Of a stretch of 64,000 nt of DNA, positions 46,067 through 54,105 are shown in pieces; positions within the stretch are counted from its first letter, which is position 1, and each line of letters starts with the position of its first letter. The notes under the pieces were generated by a model. The model made no database searches, was not told where the DNA came from, and saw nothing but the letters and a program-made list of their open reading frames with translations. Source of the DNA: Nocardia sp. alder85J (lineage in GTDB: Bacteria; Actinomycetota; Actinomycetes; Mycobacteriales; Mycobacteriaceae); the NCBI RefSeq assembly GCF_020176955.2, contig NZ_JAIUCZ020000003.1:1-64000 (forward strand). The letters run 5' to 3'. A program made the position numbers and the translations under genes.

Positions 46067-49000
46067 GTGTCCATCACCAGGATGTGGGAATGGATCCCGC
46101 CGTGGATCCTGGAGGCCCTCAACTTCGGCGCGGCCTATCCGAAGGGCGACGAGGACGCCATGTTCGCCCTCGGTGACGCCTGGAATCAGGGAGCCGCCGA
46201 ACTGGAGAAGCTCGAGCCGCAGATGCGGTCGACCACCGACGAAACTCAGGAGTGCTACACCGGCGCCGGCGCCACCGCGATCGCGCAGGAGTTCGCCAAG
46301 CTGTACGACGGTGGCGACGCGTCGATGCAGAAACTTGCCCAGGGCCTGCGCGACCTCGGTCGATACACCCGTAACGGCGGTACCCAGATCGAGTACACCA
46401 AGATCCAGGAGGCGGCCTTCGCGGCATTGACCGCCTACGCCGTCATCATGTTGTTGCTGGACTTCCCCTGGGGCGAAGCGGGAGTCCCCATCGCGCTCGC
46501 CGCGGGCCGCGAGGCGGTGGAGGTCGCCGCCGAACAGGGCGCCGGCGCGCTGGCTCGGGAAGCAGCCGGCGTCGGCATACGCACGCTGCTGAAGACGATC
46601 GCCAAACAGATCGGCATCGCCGGTATCAAAGGATTCGGCCAGGGCGTCCTGCTGGATGCCGGAATTCAGGGACTCCAACTGGCGGAAGGCAATCGCGACG
46701 GTTTCGATGTCGGCCAGACCCTGCGGACCGGCTTCGAATTCGGCGCCGGCGCCATGGTGGCCGCGCCTGTCGGCCTGGGCACCGGACGACTGCTCGGCGA
46801 TGCGGTATCGCCCCGGCTGAACCGCATGATCAGCGCCGCGTCCGGCGGGACGGCCGCCGGAGTCGGCATGTACGGCGCCGGAATAGCCTGGCAGGTCGGC
46901 GATCAGCTTGCGCACGGCGGATTCGACTGGGACAAGGTCGATACCCACTTCGATCCCCAATTGCTCGCGGCCGGTGTCGGAATGGGGGCGATGCACGGAG
47001 TCGGTCACACCGAGGCGCCGGGCCGCAGCGCCGGGGCGAACGAACCGGAAGGAACCACACCACGGACCGAAGTCCGTGCAGACACCACGAGACCGATCAC
47101 CGAACCGGCCGAGGTGGGCACCCCGGCCACCGGCCGGTCCGGCACCGAATCCACCCTCGAGCACGGACTCGACGCCCGGCCGGAATCGGCCCGGACCGCT
47201 GTGGTGGACGGCAGTGCGCCGCCCCCGGAAAGCACCCGGGCGGAACCCCGTTCCCCGGCAGCCGATTCCGGTGCCGCGACAGGCACTCGAGCCGGGGCGG
47301 ATTCGGCCCGACCGACCGGTGGCACCGACAGGCTGAGTTCGCCCACCACCGATGCCGGCACCCGAACGGCTCCCACCGAGACCACTGCCAGCAATCGCCC
47401 CACTCCGAACGACACCACCGGTCACAGCACCCCATCGCGCGAGGCCCCCTCAGCCACAAGGCCGCTCGATCGCGAGCCGGCCCGCGCCGGCGCGGGCAAC
47501 TCCACCACCGCCGAACCGAACACGAATGTCGCTGCCGGACAGAAGGACCAGGCCGTCACAACGAGCCGGTCCAGCGTGGCAGGCCGCCCCGAAACGGTCG
47601 CCGTCCGGGCCGAATCACCGGACACCACAACACCGCCCCGCGGTTACGCGAGTGCGGCCGGTCACGCGGATGAGGGACGTCCCCCGACCGATACCCTCGC
47701 GGAACGCCCCGCCGCCGCGACCGAGGAAGGCCCGCGCACAGCCACCTTCGACGACGGCCGACCGGCCGATACCACCGAGCCACGCCGATCCGCGTACGCC
47801 GACCCACCCCGATGGGACGATCCCGATCCGTCACACACCGGCGGACCGAGCATGGACTGGCTGGACACCGGCGGCGCGATGCGCCCCCGCGACCCCGGGT
47901 ACGACGATGCCTGGGCCGCCGATGCCTACGACCATTTCCGAGCCGACCCGACCGATGTGGACGCCATCGCCGACCACCTCGCGGCCGTCCGGCGGCCCGA
48001 CGGATCGATAGGCTACTCGCGCGACGAGGTAGCGCAGGTCAAGAGCCACCTGATGTCCGAGGAACATCTGCTGCGCGACTACGACAACGGCGGATACACT
48101 CGTGCCCGGTTCGACCCCTCCGCGGACCAGGCCGAGGCCTGGATCCGCCTGCGCGAGGGCCGCCCACTCCCACAGGACCTGGTCATGCTCGAACACGAGC
48201 TCGCCGAGTCGAACTACATGCGTGATCATCCGGACGCGACCTATCCCGAAGCACATCGTCACGCCAACCAGCGCTACAACTGGGAGCGCGACATTCCGGA
48301 GCGAACCGGCGAACATTACGACAGCGCGGGAAAGGACGACCATGGCTCTACTGGTGTTCTACGACCGGATCCGGGAGGACACGACCCAGGTGGAGTACCG
48401 GTTCGGGACGGACGAGCAGAACCTGGATCGCAACCTGGTGATCGACAAGAAGACTCGGGAATTCCGGGCCATCGGCAAACCGGCGGACGGGATACTGCGG
48501 GCGACGGCGGGCCGGATCCTGCATCGGGCCCGCACGGAGGGGAGCTGGCCGAAGGGCGGAATCATCCAGTCGTAGAACCGGTCTGGAATCGCGCCCAGGC
48601 ACACGACCCGAGACTCCTCAACGAGATGCGAGCCCGCGTAGCCCGCGGTGGTCACCCCGGGCTCGAACACATCCTCGACCGGCTGACCGGTAACCCGGCC
48701 AAGGGCATCCCGGCGACACCACACGATCCGGACCTGTGGGCCGAGGCATATGGCGAATATCAATTGGGGCCAGCGCGGGATCAACTGTCACCACACGAAT
48801 TCGAGGCGGCACACAAGTACACAGTGCAATCCCTCGTCAACAGCTACCTGCGCGATCCGCAGTACGACGACGCCAGGATCGACTGGTTCCTGAAATGGAT
48901 GTCGTACGACTTCCAAGGCGTCGAAGCGGTGGGCATCGTCACCGACTCGGGGCCACCACGCTACCGCAGCGTGACCGAACTCCGACGTTTCGCCGTCGAC

Positions 49001-49612
49001 CTCTGGAACAGCGATAGATCCCATCCGCTCCACAGCTACCTGAAGACCGTCCTCCAGAATCCGGACGGCAGCCTGAAAAACGATTCCTCCGAGCGATGGA
49101 ACGAAGCATTGGGCCGTCATTCGCAATACTCGTCATTCGCATACCAGCTCTCCGGCGACATGTCCGCGAGCGGCTGGCGAAATCACATGGATCTGTTCGA
49201 TCACGCAGTAGACCAGCCGATCGACGAAAACATCCGAGTATTACGAGGATTGCACGACATGAGCTTCCTCACCGCGCAGGACGGAATGCCGCTCGGCGGA
49301 CGTGACCCTGCACTGCTGAAAAATCAACAGCAAGTGGAACACGGCTATATGTCGACCGCAGTCGGCGAATCACTTGCGGTGATCGACAAAAACCCCTTCC
49401 GCTACCGGGTCGAACTCGATGTGCCGAAAGGAAGCAGAGGACTCTGGATGGGTCCTCGAAGCGCCTACGGCGGCCAGAGAGAGGTCATCCTCCCCCGCAA
49501 TACGCATTATGTGATCGAGGATGTCGTGCCGATGGCGGACGGTAGCTATCTCGTGCGCGCGAGGGTACTCACACCACAAGAGCTCGGCGCACCGGACACA
49601 GCAAGCGGATGA
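46067..49612 (+). CDS. CpnT-like giant toxin A: WXG100-like head, HELAE domain, ART domain
   Basis: An 1181-residue polymorphic toxin; the GTG at 46067 has GGGGGG five bases upstream. Residues ~1-115 are a WXG100-like head (MWEWIPPWILEALNFG, YPKGDEDAMFALGDAW, GTQIEYTKIQEAAF), then Ala/Gly-rich helical segments to ~330 and a disordered linker to ~610. Warhead 1 (~615-755) carries LEHELAESNYMRDHP (H710). Warhead 2 (~850-1175) is an ART: R1060 in RVLRGLHDM, YMSTAVG, and QREVILP with E1139 (QxE form). The nested gene 48342-48575 lies between the warheads in another frame, and the toxin frame through it looks like shadow sequence (PDPGGHDPGGVPVRDG). Secretion by ESX is inferred from the head and its neighbours. 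Confidence 0.85.
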   Translation: MSITRMWEWIPPWILEALNFGAAYPKGDEDAMFALGDAWNQGAAELEKLEPQMRSTTDETQECYTGAGATAIAQEFAKLYDGGDASMQKLAQGLRDLGRYTRNGGTQIEYTKIQEAAFAALTAYAVIMLLLDFPWGEAGVPIALAAGREAVEVAAEQGAGALAREAAGVGIRTLLKTIAKQIGIAGIKGFGQGVLLDAGIQGLQLAEGNRDGFDVGQTLRTGFEFGAGAMVAAPVGLGTGRLLGDAVSPRLNRMISAASGGTAAGVGMYGAGIAWQVGDQLAHGGFDWDKVDTHFDPQLLAAGVGMGAMHGVGHTEAPGRSAGANEPEGTTPRTEVRADTTRPITEPAEVGTPATGRSGTESTLEHGLDARPESARTAVVDGSAPPPESTRAEPRSPAADSGAATGTRAGADSARPTGGTDRLSSPTTDAGTRTAPTETTASNRPTPNDTTGHSTPSREAPSATRPLDREPARAGAGNSTTAEPNTNVAAGQKDQAVTTSRSSVAGRPETVAVRAESPDTTTPPRGYASAAGHADEGRPPTDTLAERPAAATEEGPRTATFDDGRPADTTEPRRSAYADPPRWDDPDPSHTGGPSMDWLDTGGAMRPRDPGYDDAWAADAYDHFRADPTDVDAIADHLAAVRRPDGSIGYSRDEVAQVKSHLMSEEHLLRDYDNGGYTRARFDPSADQAEAWIRLREGRPLPQDLVMLEHELAESNYMRDHPDATYPEAHRHANQRYNWERDIPERTGEHYDSAGKDDHGSTGVLRPDPGGHDPGGVPVRDGRAEPGSQPGDRQEDSGIPGHRQTGGRDTAGDGGPDPASGPHGGELAEGRNHPVVEPVWNRAQAHDPRLLNEMRARVARGGHPGLEHILDRLTGNPAKGIPATPHDPDLWAEAYGEYQLGPARDQLSPHEFEAAHKYTVQSLVNSYLRDPQYDDARIDWFLKWMSYDFQGVEAVGIVTDSGPPRYRSVTELRRFAVDLWNSDRSHPLHSYLKTVLQNPDGSLKNDSSERWNEALGRHSQYSSFAYQLSGDMSASGWRNHMDLFDHAVDQPIDENIRVLRGLHDMSFLTAQDGMPLGGRDPALLKNQQQVEHGYMSTAVGESLAVIDKNPFRYRVELDVPKGSRGLWMGPRSAYGGQREVILPRNTHYVIEDVVPMADGSYLVRARVLTPQELGAPDTASG
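48342..48575 (+). CDS. Nested immunity-like gene inside toxin A (frame +1)
   Basis: A 77-residue protein read in frame +1 relative to toxin A. AAAGGA lies just before the ATG. The sequence ALLVFYDRIREDTTQVEYRF, NLDRNLVIDKKTREF and the end GSWPKGGIIQS belong to a small actinobacterial family often found behind toxin genes; a clear paralogue is nested in toxin B at 58412-58654, again directly after a HELAE domain. Third codon positions are GC-rich in this frame and not in the toxin frame over the same bases. It probably neutralises the HELAE warhead. Confidence 0.75.
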   Translation: MALLVFYDRIREDTTQVEYRFGTDEQNLDRNLVIDKKTREFRAIGKPADGILRATAGRILHRARTEGSWPKGGIIQS

Positions 49613-49690
49613 TGCTTGCACGCGCTCAGGAGGTCGACGACTATAAAATCGCGTGGACCGAAGACAACTCGACGAAAGATCAGGTTCCCA

Positions 49691-50557
49691 GTGACCAGTG
49701 GGCCCAATCCAGATTTCCGACCACTCCCGTCCGACATTCAGTCGATACTGAATACCTATGAGAGCTGGACCAGGAAGCCGGTGATCTTCTACGCGGTCGA
49801 GTTGAACGGCGGACCCATAGGAGTGCTGTGGGGATCACAGTCCTACCACTCGGCGGGATTCCTGTTGAGAAGCACCGCAACGACCTCGGACGCCCTGCCC
49901 GGGGGCAACCCTTACGAAGCCAACCCCTACGAAAGCCCGCTACTGTCGTGCTCGATCCTCTGGGCCGAGCGATTGGCTGAATCGTACCGACAGGGATTGG
50001 CTCCTGCACAAGCAGTCCGTCGATGGGTCGGCGCGCCCGCGGATCCAATAGGCGGCCGGATACCTGCACACGCCACCGAATATCACGCGGCGAATCTGGC
50101 CGAGCTCTATCAGTTGGTGAACCCTGGTGGCCCACCGCCACCGGATCCACCGATCCAGGACGGCATGTTCGCCGACGGCGCACCCGCCGACCGATCCCTG
50201 GGCTGGGGACCACTGGTCAGCACACCACCACAGACATATCCCAGTCGAACGGACGGCCCGGTGATATTCCTGCCGGTGCGACTCGAGTCCGCTCTGGCCG
50301 GCTACGTCTGGGCCGCCACTACCGGCGACGCCGCAGGGTATCTGCCGTGCGCGAACGCGGGACAGCCGGGTGTGATCGCAGGTGGATTGTGGCGGGCGCG
50401 GCTGGATACGGCGTATGCGCAACGGATCTCGGCGGTCGATGCGGTCCGCCGCTGCCGAAGCTTCCCTACCGATCGACTGTCGGGCATGATCGGCGCCGAC
50501 GCTCCCGAGCAGGAGCTCGGCAGTCTCGACGAACTCATCGCCTTGGCCGCACGCTGA
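49691..50557 (+). CDS. Two-repeat immunity candidate for the ART tip of toxin A
   Basis: A 288-residue protein with a GTG start, 78 bases behind toxin A. It contains two related halves: RKPVIFYAVELNGGPIGVLW with YRQGLAPAQAVRRWVGAP, and DGPVIFLPVRLESALAGYVW with YAQRISAVDAVRRCRSF. Each half is a strand pair ending in L/V-W, followed by a helix with A-x-D/Q-A-V-R. I do not recognise the family. A paralogue (61685-62518) follows the terminal ART of toxin B in the same way, and a damaged copy lies at 50968-51822. I propose it as an ART-specific immunity family. Confidence 0.75.
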   Translation: MTSGPNPDFRPLPSDIQSILNTYESWTRKPVIFYAVELNGGPIGVLWGSQSYHSAGFLLRSTATTSDALPGGNPYEANPYESPLLSCSILWAERLAESYRQGLAPAQAVRRWVGAPADPIGGRIPAHATEYHAANLAELYQLVNPGGPPPPDPPIQDGMFADGAPADRSLGWGPLVSTPPQTYPSRTDGPVIFLPVRLESALAGYVWAATTGDAAGYLPCANAGQPGVIAGGLWRARLDTAYAQRISAVDAVRRCRSFPTDRLSGMIGADAPEQELGSLDELIALAAR

Positions 50558-50575
50558 CCTGCGAAACCACCCTCT

Positions 50576-50872
50576 TCAACGGCCGTCCGAGGCGTTCTCC
50601 CCGGTGTCCGCCGTCCTCCCCGCAACCGTCAATTGATACGCGGCACCCGGGATATCGTTGTCGGCTCCCACACCGAACAGATCCACCAGGTGGCGGTCAG
50701 CGACCGCACCCCGCCTCCGCCGCCACCACCAATACGACTGCCGCAGTGCACTGTTCAGCCGTCGGCGTCGCAGCGATCAAGCCGCAGATCAGGCCGACGG
50801 TGGTATCGCCAGTCCAGACACCCGGCACCGCCTCACCCAATTGTGTTGCGGCAGGCGACTCTCCGCTTTGAG
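50576..50872 (-). pseudogene. 3' remnant of the DUF600-like cassette gene
   Basis: On the minus strand this matches the last ~100 codons of the gene at 51841-53088, including the segment complementary to CACCCGGCACCGCCTC and the CAATTGTGTTGCGGCAGG block. The match breaks off at about 50872, where unrelated sequence begins. The reading frame is damaged. It is part of the segmental duplication. Confidence 0.8.
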
Positions 50873-50967
50873 GTAGATGGGTACGACTTTCGCGGAGCCG
50901 AGAGCGTGGGGCCGATCTTCGACTCGGGTGTGCCTGGCGATAATTCTACGAAAGATTGGATTCTTCA

Positions 50968-51822
50968 GTGACCGATGGGCCCACCCCCGATTTCCAACCA
51001 CCCCCGCCCGACACGCAATGGTCATCGAATTCATACGAGCATTGCACCAGGCAGCCGGTGATCTTCTATACAGTCGAGTTGAACGGCGCTCCCGTGGGTG
51101 TCCTGTGGGGGTCACAGGCATATAATTCGGCGGGATTCCTACGGAGGATCGACTCCACGGCCTCGAACATACCTGACGAACGCAATCCATTCGACAGCCC
51201 ATTACTGTCGTGCTCATTCGTCTGAGAGCTTCGACTGGACGAATCGTATCGACAGGGAATGCCGCCGGCACAGGCGGTCCGGCAATGGGTCGGCTCACCT
51301 CCACATCCAGAGGGCGGCGGAATACCCGCGCACGCCACCGAATATCGCGCCGCGGACCTCGCCGAGCTGTACCTGCTCGTGAATCCCGGTGGACCGCCCG
51401 CGCCGCCGGGTCCGCCGATTCAAGACGGCATGTTCGCCGACGGCACACCCGCCGACCGGTCCCTGGGCTGGGGACCGCTGGTCAGCACACCATCACCTAC
51501 ATACGCCCGTCGAACCGACGCTCCCGTGATCTTCCTGCCGGTACAACTCGACTCCACCGTGATCGGCTATCTCTGGGCCGCCACCACCGGGGACGCAGCC
51601 GGGTATCTACCGCGGGCAGCCACCGGCAAAGTAGGCGTGTTCGCCGGTGGATGGTGGTTGGAGCGACTGGAAAACGCCTACGCGCAGGGGATCTCGGCGG
51701 TCGATGCATTACGCCGAGGCCGGAACTTCGCTCCCCACCCGAAATCGGGTGCGATCAGCGCCGACGCTTCCGAACAGCAACTGGCCGGCCTCGACGAACT
51801 GACCGCCCTGGCCGCACGCTGA
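50968..51822 (+). pseudogene. Two-repeat immunity paralogue with an internal stop
   Basis: It is collinear with the gene at 49691-50557 from its GTG to its LAAR end. In copy 1 the first-half motif reads SCSILWAERLAESYRQGL; here SCSFV is followed by TGA at 51223-51225 where copy 1 has TGG, and the frame then continues unshifted as ELRLDESYRQGM. The rest is intact (PPAQAVRQWVGSP, then APVIFLPVQLDSTVIGYLW). One nonsense change therefore separates it from a full protein. Two shorter products are possible if an ATG at 51259 is used. Confidence 0.85.
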
Positions 51823-51840
51823 CGTGCGAAATCGCTCGTC

Positions 51841-53088
51841 TCAGCGGCCGTTCGTGGTGATCCCCTCGGTGTCCGCGGTCACCCCGGCCAGGGTCAGTTG
51901 GTACGCGGCGCCCGGGATGTCGACGTCGGCTGCCGCACCGAACAGATCCGCGAGGTGGCGGTCGGTGACCGCACCCGCCTCGGCCGCATTCACCAATGCG
52001 GTTGCCGCGGTCCGCTGTTGGGCGGTCGGTGCCGGGGCGATCAGGCCGCAGATCAGGTCGACGGTGGTGTCGGCGGTCCAGACACCCGGCACCGCCTCGC
52101 CCAATTGTGTTGCGGCAGGGGAATCTCCGCAACGCCAGTGGTGGCGGTCCCACCAGTAGCAGAAGGACAGCAGGCCGGCGGCGGCGCGCGGATTGAGCAC
52201 CTGATTCGCCACCCAGTCCGGGGCTCCCGCGAAGTAGTGCGGCATGTTTCCGGAACCGTTGTAGGCGTCGTCGAGTGCGGGGTCGTTCCAGATTCCACCG
52301 GAGAGGACGGCTCGTCCTCCCGGCAGCAGACAGAGCGTCGACCCGCTGCGCCCGGCGCCCTCGAAATAGCCGAGCGACGGCAGCATGCGCGGTCCCATCG
52401 GCGACCGGATGGCTGCGAACACGGCGGCGATAACGGACCAGCGCGCCCACATGTCGCCCAACGGTGGCAGATCGGGTGCGGTTTCGGCCGATGCGCCGCT
52501 CGCGCGGTCGGCGGCAGCCGCGGCGGCCGGTGTCCGCTGCTGCCGGCCCGCGTGGCCGATATGAGCGGCCAGCCAGATCGGCAGCCGGGGGCGCGGAAAG
52601 GCCCGCAGGTCGAGGAGGTAGGCCTCCGGGGTCAGCAGTTGATCGTCCGGGAACGGTTCGTCGCCGTAGTCGTGGTCGACCTCGAGCTGTCCGGATCGGT
52701 TCAATTGCAGCAGCATTCGCCACCACGGCCCGGCGCCGAGCCGCGCGGCGATCTCACGGTGACCGCGAGCGGCCTCCACCACCTCGGGTGCGGGCTCCCG
52801 CCGGACCACCCGATCCGGGGCATCGAAGTAGTCGACGAACGCCACGCCGGCGGTCACGGTGAGGGCGAACACCGCCTCCAGGCGCTGCCAGCCGGGTGGC
52901 CCGGCGGCGGCCAGTTCCCGGGCGATCGCGCGAGAGAGAGCGGCGGCCCGCTGTTCGTCGCTCACCGGCGGCGGGTCGGGCGGTATCGGTGGTGAGACGG
53001 GCGGGCTCACATCCAGACTGAAACCGACATCCGGCAAAGCGCTTTCCTGATCTGCACCGGTAAGGCCCGCCCCCGCAGGATCATTCAT
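51841..53088 (-). CDS. Cassette-associated protein with DUF600-like immunity domain (copy 2)
   Basis: A 415-residue paralogue of the protein at 43474-44709. Shared landmarks: PPGWQRLEAVFALTVTAGV, GPWWRMLLQLNRSGQLEVDH, DYGDEPFPDDQLLTPEAYL, YFEGAGRSGSTLCLLPGGRA and SFCYWWDRHHWRCG. The middle part contains a probable helix rich in Ala and Arg. It lies divergently upstream of the cassette B WXG100 gene, exactly as copy 1 does for cassette A. I infer a cytoplasmic protective or accessory role; the molecular function is unknown. Confidence 0.65.
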   Translation of the reverse strand: MNDPAGAGLTGADQESALPDVGFSLDVSPPVSPPIPPDPPPVSDEQRAAALSRAIARELAAAGPPGWQRLEAVFALTVTAGVAFVDYFDAPDRVVRREPAPEVVEAARGHREIAARLGAGPWWRMLLQLNRSGQLEVDHDYGDEPFPDDQLLTPEAYLLDLRAFPRPRLPIWLAAHIGHAGRQQRTPAAAAAADRASGASAETAPDLPPLGDMWARWSVIAAVFAAIRSPMGPRMLPSLGYFEGAGRSGSTLCLLPGGRAVLSGGIWNDPALDDAYNGSGNMPHYFAGAPDWVANQVLNPRAAAGLLSFCYWWDRHHWRCGDSPAATQLGEAVPGVWTADTTVDLICGLIAPAPTAQQRTAATALVNAAEAGAVTDRHLADLFGAAADVDIPGAAYQLTLAGVTADTEGITTNGR

Positions 53089-53232
53089 CTACGTGCTCGT
53101 TCTCCTCGTAGCCCGGCGTCTCCCATGACGTGGCCGGTATCCGGTTGTGATCAATGTGTCCCTGTGGCACAGTCGATCACACCGTAGACGAAAGGCGGAT
53201 GCTCGGCATCCGTGGAGTGGGGAGTCCGGAGC

Positions 53233-53553
53233 ATGGCTGATCATGTCGAAGTCGATCCTGTTGCGCTCAACACCGCATCGCAGGTGGTGCAGGGTGTGGG
53301 TGACAAGATTGCCGCGGTATTCCGCAGTTTGAACGGAGGAGTCGACAGCCAGGGTGAGCCGTGGGGTGACGACAGCATCGGAAATCAGTTCGCCAACGGC
53401 ACCAACGGCTCCAACGGTTACAAGACCAGCAAGCCGAATCTGCTGCACGCCGTCGATGTGATGAGCCAGTCCTTCACCGATATGGCCGCAGCACAGAGCA
53501 AAGCCGCCAACGATCTGATCGGCCAGGAGCAGAACAACCGAGATTCGTTCTGA
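53233..53553 (+). CDS. WXG100 protein of toxin cassette B
   Basis: A 106-residue protein; the ATG at 53233 follows two GGAG elements. Start ADHVEVDPVALNTASQVVQG; the turn is QGEPWGDDSIGNQF, where the expected W-x-G is reduced to W-G. The second helix ends QSKAANDLIGQEQNN. It is the counterpart of the protein at 44922-45236 and likely the export partner of toxin B. Confidence 0.83.
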   Translation: MADHVEVDPVALNTASQVVQGVGDKIAAVFRSLNGGVDSQGEPWGDDSIGNQFANGTNGSNGYKTSKPNLLHAVDVMSQSFTDMAAAQSKAANDLIGQEQNNRDSF

Positions 53554-53573
53554 ACGACTGGGGGGTCGATGTC

Positions 53574-54077
53574 ATGGAGAACGAATACGCGAGAGCGGAG
53601 CTGGCGTCGGTCGTCGACGAGGTGCAGCGGCAGCTGCGGCTGGCCGCCACCATCGAAGAGCAACGCAGGCAGCTGACGGCGACAGCGTCCGTGCGCGGAA
53701 ACCGGGTGTCGGTCACCGTGAACGCGACGGGGCAGCTGACCGACGCCACCTTCGGCCCCGGCGCCGAGGACCTGTCCTACGCCGAACTGGCCCGTGCGGT
53801 CACCGAGGCATCGGCGCAGGCTATCGCCGAGGTGACCCGGCGCAGTCGGGAATTGGCCGCGCCGATGACCGCGAACTACGGTCGCTTGCCGAAACTTTCG
53901 GACCTGATCGAGGGCATGCCCGATCTGAGCGACGCTCTGCCGACGACACGACTGACGCAGTGGGTCACCACGGATCCGGAGGCGACCCCGGCGGACGAGG
54001 ACGCCCCACTCGTGTTCGACGACACCGAGACGCTGGATTCGACACCCCGAGGCACGGTCGATGATTCGGGGTGGTGA
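53574..54077 (+). CDS. YbaB-like protein of toxin cassette B
   Basis: A 167-residue protein 20 bases behind the WXG100 gene. The pattern equals that of cassette A: a coiled first helix (VDEVQRQLRLAATIEEQRRQ), the hairpin RVSVTVNATGQLTDATFG, the helix YAELARAVTEASAQAIAEVT, then an acidic disordered tail. It ends 28 bases before toxin B. An export-accessory role for the toxin is inferred. Confidence 0.8.
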   Translation: MENEYARAELASVVDEVQRQLRLAATIEEQRRQLTATASVRGNRVSVTVNATGQLTDATFGPGAEDLSYAELARAVTEASAQAIAEVTRRSRELAAPMTANYGRLPKLSDLIEGMPDLSDALPTTRLTQWVTTDPEATPADEDAPLVFDDTETLDSTPRGTVDDSGW

Positions 54078-54105
54078 ACACCCATGGTGACGAATCGCGA
54101 AGGCG

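Larger units (their letters stand above)
49664..52134. repeat. Segmental duplication of ~1.2 kb, direct orientation
   Basis: The stretch ~49664-50872 is repeated at ~50942-52134. Shared landmarks, in order: the CGAAAGAT block before the GTG starts, the two-repeat gene, a short spacer (GCTGACNTGCGAAA), and the 3' end of the minus-strand 415-residue gene. The copies have diverged by point changes. Only the second retains the complete minus-strand gene, and only the first keeps an intact plus-strand gene. Confidence 0.85.
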
